Counted from the first letter of the stretch, positions 16,552-26,065 are shown. The stretch: DNA of 64,000 bases from Levilactobacillus lanxiensis (GCF_016861655.1 NZ_BOLN01000002.1:248001-312000); one strand, 5' to 3'. Made by a program: numbers and translations. Notes: a model not told the origin generated them from the sequence alone.

Positions 16552-16839
16552 TTGAACCCGTGTCAGCCGCAGGGCTGGTGAAAATGGGCCACGTGGTCAG
16601 TGTCAGTGACCAGAGGCGCGCCAAGGTGCCCGGCTGTGTCGATGGTCTTAGCTGAGGTTTCTCACTCAGCTTAGCCCATGGGACAACCTTTGAGACCGCC
16701 CCTCAGGCTCAAAGTTGAGGTGGAAGCCCGCTTCTCAGGCTGGAACCGGCCCCACAGCAGGGCACCTTGAGCGCGCCGCCGGGAACGACCAGCACCGCGT
16801 TCCGGCCCAGTTTTCACCAGCCCGGAGGCGAAGTTTAAC
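16552..16839 (+). repeat. Cloverleaf repeat R11 (long class, complete)
   Basis: Best example of the long class. Outer stem GGGCTGGTGAAAATGGGCC / GGCCCAGTTTTCACCAGCCC; inner stem GGCGCGCCAAGGTGCCC / GGGCACCTTGAGCGCGCC; arm 1 AGCTGAG/CTCAGCT; arm 2 CTTTGAG/CTCAAAG. The 3' end lies 30 bases before the start of the OppA-like gene. Confidence 0.9.
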
Positions 16840-16868
16840 CCAAGACTATACATAACGGAGTGGTAAAC

Positions 16869-18521
16869 GTGAAACGTTGGCGATTCTTTCTAATATTAAT
16901 CCTGTGTACCAGCTTAGCCGGCTGCCAGATGGCCAAGGAAACGCACACGACCAGTGACAGCAAGGGCGTCATGACCCGCAAACAGGTCGTTACCCTGGCC
17001 ACCTCACAGCCCTTGACGACGCTGGATACCGACAAGCTCACCCAATTTGGGCGGCTCAACAACACCATTGAGGGCCTCTATTCAACGACCGGTGAGGGCC
17101 AAAGTGAACTGGCCCTGGCCAAAAAGGTCAAGGTGACCAACAATAAGAAGACCTATACCTTTACCCTCTGGCGTGACTCCCACTGGAGCAACGGCGACCT
17201 CATCACGGCCCACGACTTCGTTTATTCCTGGCAACGGGCGCTGTCCCCAACGACTAAGGCACCGAACGCCGACCTGTTTGTCGGGATGCAAAACGCGCGC
17301 CAGATTCTCGATGGCAAGCTGCCCGCCAGCAAGTTGGGCGTGAGCGCACCGAGTCGTTTCAAATTAGTCGTCCACCTGGATCACCCCATGGCCGAACTCC
17401 CACAACGACTGACGTTTCCCCTGTTTGGCCCACAAAATGAGCGCATCGCCCTAAAATATGGCAAAAAGTATGCAACCAAACCGCTGTACCAAGTCTATGC
17501 CGGGCCGTTCATGGTCGCCAGCAAGGGCAACACCGCCAAACACTGGCACATGATTCCCAACCCGCACTACTGGGACCGCGAGCACGTCTACCTGCAACGG
17601 ATCAACGTGGACGTTTATCATAGCAACGCCAAGATGTGGACGGATTACCGCAAGGGCACGCTCGATGAGGTCCGCTTGCTGGGCAAGGCCAACATTAAAT
17701 CGTTTGAAAAACAGGCCGCCTACACTGCGCGACCGTACTCAAAAATGGTGTTGTTAAACTATCGTCAGGCCGGTCCTAAATCCACGGTCAATCAGTTACT
17801 TCGCCAACGAATCGCCCGTTTAGCTATTTCCCACGCCATTGACCGGCAGAAGCTAGGCACCGCGTCGTATGGCAGCACCTCGCTTCCCGCCCAGGGTATC
17901 GTGCCAGCGGGGCTGAGTCGCGGGCAACGGGGCACGTCAGATTTCGCAGCCGCTCAACCGCAACAACAAACGCTGAAATTGAATTTACCGTTGGCGAAAA
18001 GGCTCTGGCAGACGGCCAAGAAACGCGCTGGCGTCAAACACATCACGCTGACCCTGAGTTACCTGGACGCCACCTACAGCTACAAGATTGCCCACACCCT
18101 GCAACACCAACTGACCACAGCCTTGCCGGGCCTCACGATTCGGCTGGTGCCCCGCGAGTGGTCCGTCGACGAACTACCGAAGCCAACCAGTAGCGATTTA
18201 ACGCTGACGACCCAGCACGCGCAGTACGCCGACCCCCTGTCGATGTTGGCGCTCTTTACCAGCACCAGCATGGCCAATACGGGAAAATGGTCGAACACTA
18301 CCTACGACCAATTGATTGCCCAGGCCAGCACGGCGCCCGCCTTTAACAGCACGCGCTGGAAAACCTTACTCAAGGCGGACGGCGTCTTGATGAAGTCTCA
18401 AGGGGTCACGCCCCTCTTTCAACCGGCCAGCACCTACCTCGTCAACCCCAAACTCAACGGGGTGCAGTACAATACGGTTGGTACGCAATCCAACTTTAAG
18501 GGTGCTTACTTTGTGAAATAA
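16869..18521 (+). CDS. Peptide ABC transporter substrate-binding lipoprotein (OppA-like)
   Basis: Extracellular solute-binding protein family 5, 550 residues, anchored as lipoprotein (signal MKRWRFFLILILCTSLAGC, lipobox LAGC). The SBP-5 core is evident: LWRDSHWSNGDLITAHDFVY and SWQRALSPTTKAPNADLF. GTG 16869 has GGAG eight bases upstream; the GTG at 16860 does not. No permease or ATPase genes flank it, so it is an orphan binding protein that would need a system elsewhere. Confidence 0.9.
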   Translation: MKRWRFFLILILCTSLAGCQMAKETHTTSDSKGVMTRKQVVTLATSQPLTTLDTDKLTQFGRLNNTIEGLYSTTGEGQSELALAKKVKVTNNKKTYTFTLWRDSHWSNGDLITAHDFVYSWQRALSPTTKAPNADLFVGMQNARQILDGKLPASKLGVSAPSRFKLVVHLDHPMAELPQRLTFPLFGPQNERIALKYGKKYATKPLYQVYAGPFMVASKGNTAKHWHMIPNPHYWDREHVYLQRINVDVYHSNAKMWTDYRKGTLDEVRLLGKANIKSFEKQAAYTARPYSKMVLLNYRQAGPKSTVNQLLRQRIARLAISHAIDRQKLGTASYGSTSLPAQGIVPAGLSRGQRGTSDFAAAQPQQQTLKLNLPLAKRLWQTAKKRAGVKHITLTLSYLDATYSYKIAHTLQHQLTTALPGLTIRLVPREWSVDELPKPTSSDLTLTTQHAQYADPLSMLALFTSTSMANTGKWSNTTYDQLIAQASTAPAFNSTRWKTLLKADGVLMKSQGVTPLFQPASTYLVNPKLNGVQYNTVGTQSNFKGAYFVK

Positions 18522-18541
18522 TTGACTCAATACTAGTTGTC

Positions 18542-18600
18542 AAAAAAGATATGATGCACCTGGGTTTGCGTTACTTCCCCAGGTGCATCATATCTTTTTT
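18542..18600. terminator. Strong bidirectional terminator
   Basis: AAAAAAGATATGATGCACCT pairs with AGGTGCATCATATCTTTTTT between the convergent OppA-like and fic genes. Confidence 0.93.
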
Positions 18601-18625
18601 TTCGCTAATATCGGCTTGTCGTCTG

Positions 18626-19468
18626 TTAGTCGTTATCTTTATCCTGCAGAAATTTCTCGAACCGCGGATCAACATCATTTTTAGCGTCTTCCTGATTTTT
18701 TTCATTAAGTTCAAGAATACTGATTCGCTGTGCCAACGTTTTGCGCACGTAATCGCTGATTAAACTTTCAAATGGTTGTAGATTGGCACTTTCACGAGAA
18801 ACGGCCAAATCTTCCATGTAGATGGTCCGCGCTTCCTTATCTGGCTGGACGTTGATGACCGGGTAACCAGCTTGGGTCAACGCCATATTCATCAACAAAC
18901 GTGCCGTTCGCCCGTTACCATCAGCAAAGGGGTGAATTGAAACGAACTTTTGATGCAAATCAGCAGCGAACTGGACAGGATGTAGGGTCTTCTGCTCCGT
19001 GTGCGCCCAATCAAGTAACTGGTCCATTTGCGGTGCAATATCAAATGGCGCGACATAGGGTTTGTCTTCACTGCCAAACGGCCACGCCGCTAAAATTCGA
19101 TAGACGCCGGCGTTCGCTTTGTCGTTAGTCGTTTGCAGGGTCACGATGCGATTTAGGGTTCGAATCAAGGTAGAACTTAACGGCGTCTGTTGACTAGCTA
19201 GTTCCATCATGTATTCGTAAGCTTCGTTCAAATCTAACGTTTCGAGGACATCTTTAACGGGAACGCCATGAACGATCATCCCTGTATTTAAGATTGAGAC
19301 GACCTCATGAAGGGTCAATGTGTTCCCTTCAATGGCGTTAGACGACCAAACATGTTCGATGCGGACACGCTGCTTTAGTTCTTTGCCCTGTTCAACTGAT
19401 AAGGGCCGAAGAGCAGCCATCTTCGCTTTAAGTTCGCTAATTTCAGCTAGTTTTTCTTCGATTGGCAT
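18626..19468 (-). CDS. Fic-domain AMPylase-type protein (self-inhibited class II)
   Basis: Transfers AMP or another nucleotide moiety to protein targets. Active-site motif HPFADGNGRTARLL (about 186-200) is intact. An N-terminal inhibitory helix carries SNAIEGN (S/T-xxx-E-G, about residues 43-48), which defines class II Fic proteins. 280 residues, with a charged C-terminal tail (LNEKNQEDAKNDVDPRF). No antitoxin gene adjoins; the inhibition is built in. Targets unknown. AGGAG before ATG. Confidence 0.92.
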   Translation of the reverse strand: MPIEEKLAEISELKAKMAALRPLSVEQGKELKQRVRIEHVWSSNAIEGNTLTLHEVVSILNTGMIVHGVPVKDVLETLDLNEAYEYMMELASQQTPLSSTLIRTLNRIVTLQTTNDKANAGVYRILAAWPFGSEDKPYVAPFDIAPQMDQLLDWAHTEQKTLHPVQFAADLHQKFVSIHPFADGNGRTARLLMNMALTQAGYPVINVQPDKEARTIYMEDLAVSRESANLQPFESLISDYVRKTLAQRISILELNEKNQEDAKNDVDPRFEKFLQDKDND

Positions 19469-19632
19469 TAGAGTTTCAGCTCCTTTTTGGCAAGTTATAT
19501 TGCCACTATTGTAGCAAAAAAGACGACCGAGACGTTATCGGTCGCCTTAAAATCTACTCAAATAAGTCGGAACAACTGACTTATTAAACGGTCAGGTAAA
19601 CTGCGAGTTGTCCCCAACTGAATTCGCTACGC

Positions 19633-19947
19633 TTAATCCGGCAGTTTAGCCGTGGCAACTTGTACCAGGTCTTCACTGACAAATTCACTGGTCAGTCGCT
19701 GCATTGGCGTGTATTCGTGCCGTTCCTTGTAGGCGACTGGATAGGCAGCGACCACCGCCACCTTCAAATGGTTTTCGGTCAGGAAAATTTGGCCAGTCCC
19801 CTTGTACTTGCCCTTGCTGTGGCGGCCAGTACGCCAGGAATGGAGCTTGAAATCGCCATCCGGTTCACGTTTGATTTCGTACTCGCCGGAGGCATTCGCT
19901 TGCACGGGCACCCCGACGTACTGGTTCACGTCGTACTTGGCCTTCAT
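19633..19947 (-). CDS. Hypothetical protein coupled to lplA
   Basis: 104 residues, not recognised. The start ATG overlaps the lplA stop (ATGA), so translation is coupled. Soluble, basic in the middle (LHSWRTGRHSKGKYKGTGQ), predominantly beta by appearance. Its position suggests a link with lipoate metabolism, but nothing in the sequence proves it. Confidence 0.72.
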   Translation of the reverse strand: MKAKYDVNQYVGVPVQANASGEYEIKREPDGDFKLHSWRTGRHSKGKYKGTGQIFLTENHLKVAVVAAYPVAYKERHEYTPMQRLTSEFVSEDLVQVATAKLPD

Positions 19948-20984
19948 TGCGCCGCCTCCTCAGTGAATACCTGAACAAGTGGCGCAACGGCATCCGCCCC
20001 CAACACGGCCGTCACATCCGGCTGCGTCAACACGGTCTCTACCGCAGCGGGTGTGGCGTCGATGCCGGTTAGCTGTTCCGAAATGGCGTGCAACTGAGCC
20101 GGGGTGCCGATCGCACCAAATAACATGGCTGTCCGCAATTTGCCGGCGTGGCGGGTAAAGTTGACGTGCAACTCACCGTTAGCGACCGTCAGCTTATGAT
20201 ATTCCCGGAAGCCGGGATTGGCGCCGTAGTTCCAGGCATCCGTATCGTATTTTTCGGCGAGCCGTTGATCAATCACGGCCCAGTCCTTGTCACTCAAGTG
20301 ATACGTTTCAATTTGATCTAGGCTGTCCACTTCAAAAATGTGGCAGAGTAAGGCTTCCTTGAAAGCTTGAATGTCCAAGTCCCGGTATTCTGGCGCCAGG
20401 TACTGCCGCAGATTGGTAATCGCCACCCGGTTGGAATCGACACCGCGATGAGGCCGGTCGCTGGCTGGCAAAAGTGAGGCGTGGGCCGCATCCACGTTCA
20501 AGTCGTACATAATGGTCCCGCCGGCCGCGTAGCCTTCTCCATTTTTAAACATGGTCATGCCGGAGAACTTTTTGCCGTCGACCGTCAAGGCACTCTTGTT
20601 GCTGATGCCCAGGTCGGCCACCCCCATCGCCTTGAGTGCCCGCAAAACGGGTTCGGCAAAGACCGTGTAGTCCCCAAATTTCGACCCATCTTGCGGATCA
20701 CCGTTAATGATGTGCTCAAAAATCAGGTTGCGCTCATCATGGTAAACGGCGCCGCCACCGGACGTCCGCCGCACGAGTTGCACGTGATTTTGTTCTAAGT
20801 AGTGGAAATCAACCTCGGCCCCCACCGTCTGGTTAATGCCGACGATGACGGCTGGTTGGTTGACGTACATCATCAGACCGTGGCCGGGTAATTTTAAATC
20901 GTTGACTAAGTAGTTGTCGATGGATTGATTGACGATGGCATCGGTCACGACTTGGCCGTTGCGATTGGTATCAATTAAAAACAT
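19944..20984 (-). CDS. lplA: Lipoate-protein ligase
   Basis: Activates lipoate with ATP and attaches it to a carrier Lys. Family motifs are RRTSGGGAVYHDERNL and TVDGKKFSGMTMFKNGEGYA with the catalytic Lys, followed by a C-terminal accessory domain (about 255-346). ATG 20984 follows AGGAG; the longer frame runs into repeat R12 and is not used. Divergent from a GcvH-like lipoyl carrier gene at 21750. Confidence 0.94.
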   Translation of the reverse strand: MFLIDTNRNGQVVTDAIVNQSIDNYLVNDLKLPGHGLMMYVNQPAVIVGINQTVGAEVDFHYLEQNHVQLVRRTSGGGAVYHDERNLIFEHIINGDPQDGSKFGDYTVFAEPVLRALKAMGVADLGISNKSALTVDGKKFSGMTMFKNGEGYAAGGTIMYDLNVDAAHASLLPASDRPHRGVDSNRVAITNLRQYLAPEYRDLDIQAFKEALLCHIFEVDSLDQIETYHLSDKDWAVIDQRLAEKYDTDAWNYGANPGFREYHKLTVANGELHVNFTRHAGKLRTAMLFGAIGTPAQLHAISEQLTGIDATPAAVETVLTQPDVTAVLGADAVAPLVQVFTEEAAQ

Positions 20985-21010
20985 TTCAGGTAACACTCCT
21001 TTCAGGTAGG

Positions 21011-21225
21011 TGGTTTGTGTGAGTTGGTGTCTGCGGCTGCCAGGATTCCGCCTGCTGTGGGGACCGCCTTCAGCCAAAGAACGGGCTTCCGGCTCGACTT
21101 TGAGCCGCGAAGCCCACCCGCCTCAAAGTTCGTCCCGTGCTGTAAGGCCGAGAAAAACACTCGGTCTAACACCACCGACACAGCCGGCTCCATCCTGTCC
21201 TCCTCCGACACCAACGGCAACAACA
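21011..21225 (-). repeat. Cloverleaf repeat R12
   Basis: Outer stem GTTGGTGTC (21023-21031) / GACACCAAC (21207-21215); arms on the minus strand include GACCGAG/CTCGGCC and CTTTGAGGC/GCGGCTCAAAG. It ends just upstream of the lplA ribosome site, so lplA is transcribed through it or from inside it. Confidence 0.8.
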
Positions 21226-21340
21226 CACCGTTCTGTTTATTTTTGTTTACCATTTCTAGCGACGTTAATTGCTATCGAGACACGTCAATTCCTTAAACAA
21301 CGCCTCACTAACAATAATCAATAAGTCGCTCGCTTCCGGG

Positions 21341-21608
21341 CTAAACCAGTGTGAGCCGCAAGGCTGGGAAAACTGGGCCGGTCGTGGGAGTGACCAGAGG
21401 CGAGCCAAGGTGCCCGGCTGTGTCGATGGTCTTAATAGAGCGATTTTCTCTATTTAGAGCATGGGACAACCTTTGAGACCGAACTTTGGCTCAAAGTTGA
21501 GGTGGAAGCCCGCCCTTTGGCTGAAACCGACCCCACAGCAGGGCTCCTTGAGCTCACCGGCGGGAACGGACGCGACCAGGCCCAGTTTTCACCAGCCCGG
21601 AGGCGCGG
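21341..21608 (+). repeat. Cloverleaf repeat R13 (long class)
   Basis: Complete long copy, very similar to R1, including arm 1 with the unusual AATAGAG/CTCTATT stem. Head-to-head with R12; 3' end toward the GcvH-like gene. Confidence 0.88.
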
Positions 21609-21749
21609 TCCACGTAGTTCAGCCCAAGCGAGCACTGATTGAAATTATTTTTAGTGTAGCATGCACCCTCAGCGTGAGCAAGTTATTGTCAGCGGTTACA
21701 AGCAAAGGGTATACTAGAAATTAACAACGACATTAGGGAGGAATTTACG

Positions 21750-22133
21750 ATGACTGAACACCCACAATCTTTTTGGCAACGACTAATGAACTGGTTCCGC
21801 GGAAATAAAACCCCGGCCGCACCAGAAATTACCGTCAAGGATGGCGTTTGGCTGGAACAACGTGACCAAGGTCACTACCGAATGGGCCTTTCTAGCGACG
21901 CCCTCGAACAAATCGGTGACATTAGTTTCGCTGACCTACCCATTCTGGCCGATGACGTGTTAGCCGCTGGCGATGACATCTTGGAAGTCGAGAGCGACAA
22001 GGCCGTCGAAAACTTCAAAACGCCATTCGCCGGGACGGTCGTTAAGGTCAACGAAGACTTAGTTGGCGACCCCGCCACTATGAATAAGAACAAGCAAGCC
22101 GACAACTGGGTATTGGATTTACAAGTTGCCTGA
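21750..22133 (+). CDS. GcvH-like lipoyl carrier protein
   Basis: 127 residues. A short amphipathic N-terminus is followed by a biotinyl/lipoyl fold (about 28-125). The carrier motif LEVESDKAVENFKTPFAGTV has the Lys in the GcvH position (ESDKA for the usual ESVKA). Other glycine-cleavage genes are absent here, so it may be a GcvH-L type carrier serving lipoate relay or redox roles. Divergent from lplA. Confidence 0.85.
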   Translation: MTEHPQSFWQRLMNWFRGNKTPAAPEITVKDGVWLEQRDQGHYRMGLSSDALEQIGDISFADLPILADDVLAAGDDILEVESDKAVENFKTPFAGTVVKVNEDLVGDPATMNKNKQADNWVLDLQVA

Positions 22134-22285
22134 ATTTCATCAAAACTAGTCAGTGCTTTTCATAGCCTGGCTAGTTTTTTCTATAGGCCACAAACAGCGC
22201 CACTACCCGTTTGCAACCAAATAGTGCGTGCCACTAATTCTAATTTTTGCTATGATAATTCTTGTTTCCACAGGAGGAGAATCAT

Positions 22286-22816
22286 ATGCAAATTGGTCAA
22301 CAAATTAAAACCCAGCGTGAACTAAAACATTGGTCGCAACAAGACCTTGCTAATCGCTTAAATATTTCACACCAGTCCATTTCAAAATGGGAGCAAGGTA
22401 CTGCTCTCCCCAGCTTTTCAAATGTTGTTCTTTTGAGTGATCTATTCGGATTATCCATTGATGAGTTTGTCCGACAAGATACCCACATGATGAATAAGTT
22501 AGCCCATCCGACCGATCGCCCATTTTCATTAGTTTTATTATTGAGCTTTGGCTGTGCTGTCATTACTTCACTCATTTCGCTCAGTATCGGAATTGACGAA
22601 TCAACTTTTATAGATAGTACCCAATCCTTCATTTTGATTGGCGTTATCGTCCTCTTGTTTTTAGTCTATTCCCAGCAACGACAAAATAAATCACATCATA
22701 CTTGGTTAATGGTTGGCATTGCTACAATCACTCTTGCCTTGCTACTAGTTCCTCAAGTTGATTCATTCTTTTTAGGATTTTATTCAGGACTACTACACCC
22801 GTTACATACAGTTTAG
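22286..22816 (+). CDS. XRE-family regulator with membrane segments
   Basis: 176 residues. An N-terminal helix-turn-helix (about 5-58, WSQQDLANRLNISHQSISKW and EQGTALPSFSNVVLLSDLF) precedes about four hydrophobic helices (80-170). Membrane-anchored XRE proteins are common in lactobacilli and often regulate neighbouring transport or stress genes. ATG 22286 follows AGGAGGAG. The coding sequence is A/T-richer than its neighbours, which may indicate recent transfer. Confidence 0.85.
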   Translation: MQIGQQIKTQRELKHWSQQDLANRLNISHQSISKWEQGTALPSFSNVVLLSDLFGLSIDEFVRQDTHMMNKLAHPTDRPFSLVLLLSFGCAVITSLISLSIGIDESTFIDSTQSFILIGVIVLLFLVYSQQRQNKSHHTWLMVGIATITLALLLVPQVDSFFLGFYSGLLHPLHTV

Positions 22817-22823
22817 ACGGAAG

Positions 22824-22860
22824 AAAAACTCCCGTGAAATTTTCCACAGGAGTTTTTGTT
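22824..22860. terminator. Bidirectional terminator
   Basis: AAAAACTCC...GGAGTTTTTGTTT hairpin with inner GTG/CAC, between convergent genes. Confidence 0.85.
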
Positions 22861-23843
22861 TACCACTTATATTGAACTGGGTTCTTAATATATTTGTTGT
22901 AAACGTCACGCACAATGGCCATTTGGTCAGCGGTAAAGGCTGGTAAATCAGCGGCGGCAACGTTGCGGGTAATTTGTTCTGGCTTGGAAGCACCCGGAAT
23001 TACCGTGCTAACGGCATCAGCCATCAAAATATAGCGTAAAGCTAATGGCGCCAACGCTTGGTCTAAGCCTAACCGTTCGTGCAATTCGTTTGCGGCCTTG
23101 ACCCCCGTGGCGTACTCTACCCCGGAGAAGGTTTCGCCTTGATCGAAGGCCTCGCCGTGCCGGTTAAAGTTCCGGTGGTCCGCTTTGCCAAAGGTGGTGT
23201 CCAGCGTGTATTTCCCGCTCAACAGGCCACTAGCCAGTGGCACCCGGGCGATGATGCCGACATTCTTGGCTTGGGCCATCTTGAAGAAATTATCGGCTGG
23301 CCGCAAGCGGAACATGTTGTAGATAATTTCTACGGCGGAAATGTCGTAGTCCAAGGCCTTCATGGCTTCTTCGACCCGTTCAACGGAAACCCCATAGTTC
23401 TTGATCTTACCATCCTTTTTCAGTTGGTCGAGTGTGAAGAAGACTTCTGGTTCATAGTAAACGGGGGTTGGTGGGCAGTGCAACAGCACGTTGTCCAGCG
23501 CATCGACGTCTAAATTGGTCAGGCTCTCTTCCACAAATTTAGTGATATTGGCTGCGGTGTACCCGCTGGCCACGTGGGGATCAAGCTTCCGACCGACCTT
23601 CGTCGAGACGAACACCTTGTCCTGCTTGCCCTTGATAAACTTGGCGAGTGCCCGTTCGCTCTGTCCATCCTGATAAATATCAGCGGTGTCAAAGAAGTTC
23701 ACGCCCGCATCATAGGCCGCGGCCAACGTATTTTGCGCGTCTGCCTCATCGAAGGGGTCGCCCCATTTTGACCCCAGTTGCCAAGTGCCCAAGGAAACTT
23801 CACTAACGTTAAAGTTAGTTTTACCAAATTGACGATACTTCAC
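22860..23843 (-). CDS. Aldo/keto reductase
   Basis: 327-residue NADP(H)-dependent (beta/alpha)8 oxidoreductase. Catalytic residues appear in FFDTADIYQDGQSE (Asp, Tyr), STKVGRK (Lys) and LLHCPP (His). The C-terminal VIPGASKPEQITRN cofactor motif is present. GTG 23843 (KYRQFGKTNF) has AGGG upstream; an earlier in-frame start is unsupported. Likely reduces aldehydes; substrate unknown. Confidence 0.9.
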   Translation of the reverse strand: MKYRQFGKTNFNVSEVSLGTWQLGSKWGDPFDEADAQNTLAAAYDAGVNFFDTADIYQDGQSERALAKFIKGKQDKVFVSTKVGRKLDPHVASGYTAANITKFVEESLTNLDVDALDNVLLHCPPTPVYYEPEVFFTLDQLKKDGKIKNYGVSVERVEEAMKALDYDISAVEIIYNMFRLRPADNFFKMAQAKNVGIIARVPLASGLLSGKYTLDTTFGKADHRNFNRHGEAFDQGETFSGVEYATGVKAANELHERLGLDQALAPLALRYILMADAVSTVIPGASKPEQITRNVAAADLPAFTADQMAIVRDVYNKYIKNPVQYKW

Positions 23844-24050
23844 CGTAATCCCTGCTTTCTGCGCCAGTCTTGCCGGCGCCATCCCCTTTATTCTGCCGTT
23901 TTATTTAAGGAGCGTCAATAACTAACCCCCGCCACATGAACAAAATATTTACCATTTCCGCTAAAAAGGACTACCATGAAAATTGAAGCCGGTGGTACCC
24001 ATGCCAGTAACAGATCCGCTGACCCCAAATTTTTTTTGGAGGTAATGGTT

Positions 24051-24266
24051 ATGGCTGTTGTAGAAAAGACTGCATTATTGGATAAAGAAATGAGTGAAGT
24101 GTTCGACTGGTCCGACAAGAAGTTACCTGTTCGTGACGCTCTCTGGGATCACTTCATGGAATCCAATGGTCACAACACCGATGAAACTGAAGCTTCGATG
24201 AAGGAAATCGACGCTAAGTCCGACGATGAAGTTCGTTCTTACGTGGAAGATAACCTTAAGAAGTAA
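24051..24266 (+). CDS. Small acidic hypothetical protein
   Basis: 71 residues, MAVVEKTALLDKEMSEVFDW to DEVRSYVEDNLKK. TTGGAGG lies eight bases before ATG 24051; the longer upstream frame is not supported. Very acidic, all-helical by composition, without Cys. Not recognised. A strong terminator follows, typical of an abundant single-gene transcript. Confidence 0.75.
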   Translation: MAVVEKTALLDKEMSEVFDWSDKKLPVRDALWDHFMESNGHNTDETEASMKEIDAKSDDEVRSYVEDNLKK

Positions 24267-24282
24267 CCGGCTGTCTCAACCT

Positions 24283-24320
24283 AAAAATAACCTCGCCCTT
24301 GTGGTGAGGTTATTTTTCTT
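24283..24320 (+). terminator. Intrinsic terminator
   Basis: AAAAATAACCTCGCC / GGTGAGGTTATTTTTC hairpin after the 71-residue gene. Confidence 0.9.
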
Positions 24321-24344
24321 TGGCTAAAATTAATCTGTCCGAAT

Positions 24345-24387
24345 GCAAAAAGGCCCCTCAGATACCGTAACGCATCTAAGGGGCCTC
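24345..24387 (-). terminator. Terminator of the phosphatase-EamA operon
   Basis: Minus strand GAGGCCCCTTAGAT / ATCTGAGGGGCCTTTTTGC hairpin. Confidence 0.88.
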
Positions 24388-24402
24388 GTTTGAATTTTAA
24401 AA

Positions 24403-25026
24403 TTAGTTAAACTGTGCCGTTACCCCATAAGTTCGGAGATAACGTCGACCAGTCGCCGGATCAATTTCCATTCGGGTCACGCTGGTATTGGCCGGTTCTG
24501 GCAACGCCGTCGTCGCTGGCGCGTTCAGCATCAACAGCGCCGTCGCCTTGATAGTCAGCCCGTGGCTCACCACCAAAATGTGGTCATCCGGATGGTCAAC
24601 CACTTCTTCGGCCAGCCACTGGCCCACGCGTCGTTGAATGTCACGGTAGGTCTCCCCACCAGCTGCGACCAGCACATCCGGCAAGGCTTCGCCCGTCAGT
24701 GGGTCAAAGTCGGCCGGTTGCCGTTCCTGTAAGACCCGGAAGTTTTCCCCCGTCCACTGACCATAATCGGCCTCCATCAGCCGATCATCGAACTGCGGTA
24801 AGACGTCTAGCTTCGCCGTTAAGGCCGCTGTCGTTTGCCGGGTCCGATGTAAGGGACTGCTGACTAACTGGTCGTAGTGACTCCCCTGAAGCCACTGAGC
24901 GAGGCGTTCGGCCTGCTGTAAGCCGTTCACGGTTAAATGCGTGACCGCCGTATCCAATTGTCCTTGCATGATCTGGTCAACGTTGGCTTGCGTTTGACCA
25001 TGACGCACCCAATCAAAGGTCGTCAT
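24403..25026 (-). CDS. Histidine phosphatase (phosphoglycerate-mutase-like)
   Basis: 207 residues. Phospho-His motif VRHGQTQAN, SSPLHRTRQT, MEADYGQWTG and VVSHGLTIK complete the active site. The family includes broad-specificity phosphatases as well as mutases; the fold core is short, favouring a phosphatase. 11 bases after the EamA transporter gene, so co-transcribed. Confidence 0.88.
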   Translation of the reverse strand: MTTFDWVRHGQTQANVDQIMQGQLDTAVTHLTVNGLQQAERLAQWLQGSHYDQLVSSPLHRTRQTTAALTAKLDVLPQFDDRLMEADYGQWTGENFRVLQERQPADFDPLTGEALPDVLVAAGGETYRDIQRRVGQWLAEEVVDHPDDHILVVSHGLTIKATALLMLNAPATTALPEPANTSVTRMEIDPATGRRYLRTYGVTAQFN

Positions 25027-25037
25027 TTTCTCACTTC

Positions 25038-25982
25038 CTAATTTTCTCTCTCAAATTGCGTCTCGATCTTTCGTCGGCCCTGTTGTAGCAGGTAAATCGC
25101 CACAATCACTAGGACGGAACCAATGACTTCCGCAATCGTAATTTTTAAACTCAGGAAAATAATGGATAAAATAAACGTCACCACTGGCTGCGTTGCGTCA
25201 ACGATACTAATCACATCGGACGGCGCAAAGTGGGTACTGTACAGAATCAAGGAGAATGGCAAAATCGTTCCCACGATAATCACCGTGGCCATTGACCCAA
25301 TCAGAGTCCCAGTGATTGGTGGCATGTTCAGGAATACCGGATGGTACAGATTGAAGAAAATTCCGGCAATAAACGTTCCCCAGCCTAACACAGTAATCGG
25401 CGCATGACCATAGTCTCGTACCAATGGCCGCGGTAAAACCACGTAACAAGCCGCCGTGATCCCGGAACCAATCCCCCATAACAGGGAGTTAACGGGAATG
25501 GCCAATTGCGTGATGTCCCCCCGGGTAATCGCCAGGAACACCCCGACTAACGCGACCGCAAAGGCAATCAGATCACTGCGCAGTGGTCGTTCGTGTTTGA
25601 ACAATAGACTCCCCAACACAATGAATAAGGGACTTAGGTACTGCAAGATCGTGGCTGCGGCCGCATTTCCCGACTGAACGGCAATGTAAAAGGTCAGGAG
25701 GTTCGCGCCCAACCCAATCAAGGCATAGGCCAAGAGCCAGGACACTTCGCGCCAGCTCTTAAAAATCGTAAACGTTTCTTTGCCATATAAAACCAGACTG
25801 ATCAGTAACAAAATAACGCCGGCGCCCATCGTCCGGGCGGACAGAAACCAACTGGTCGGAATCGACTGGCCCTGTGAAATAAACTGAAGGACCGTTCCGG
25901 AAACCCCGAACATGGCCGAAGCCACCGTGGCCCAGAAAATCCCCTTCATAACATTTTCCGTTGGCGTACCTACATTTTTCAA
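25038..25982 (-). CDS. EamA/DMT-family transporter
   Basis: About ten hydrophobic helices arranged as two EamA repeats (each ending in LGSLLFKHERP and FLSLKITIAEVIGS type segments). Drug/metabolite transporter, substrate unknown. TTG 25982 follows AAAGGA with ten bases; ATG 25949 (MKGIFWATV) is the alternative. First gene of a two-gene operon with the phosphatase. The 26016-26660 region upstream has no gene. Confidence 0.85.
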   Translation of the reverse strand: MKNVGTPTENVMKGIFWATVASAMFGVSGTVLQFISQGQSIPTSWFLSARTMGAGVILLLISLVLYGKETFTIFKSWREVSWLLAYALIGLGANLLTFYIAVQSGNAAAATILQYLSPLFIVLGSLLFKHERPLRSDLIAFAVALVGVFLAITRGDITQLAIPVNSLLWGIGSGITAACYVVLPRPLVRDYGHAPITVLGWGTFIAGIFFNLYHPVFLNMPPITGTLIGSMATVIIVGTILPFSLILYSTHFAPSDVISIVDATQPVVTFILSIIFLSLKITIAEVIGSVLVIVAIYLLQQGRRKIETQFEREN

Positions 25983-26065
25983 AACACGATAAATCCTTTC
26001 TCTCTCATACCTCAAGTATGCATCATCATTTCGTTACTGGGATGTTGAACATAGTCTGTATCTTC

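Noticed and set aside
20985..21253. N-terminal extension of lplA to 21077 and ORF 21002-21253
   Set aside because: The extension translates repeat R12; the proper lplA start with ribosome site is at 20984.
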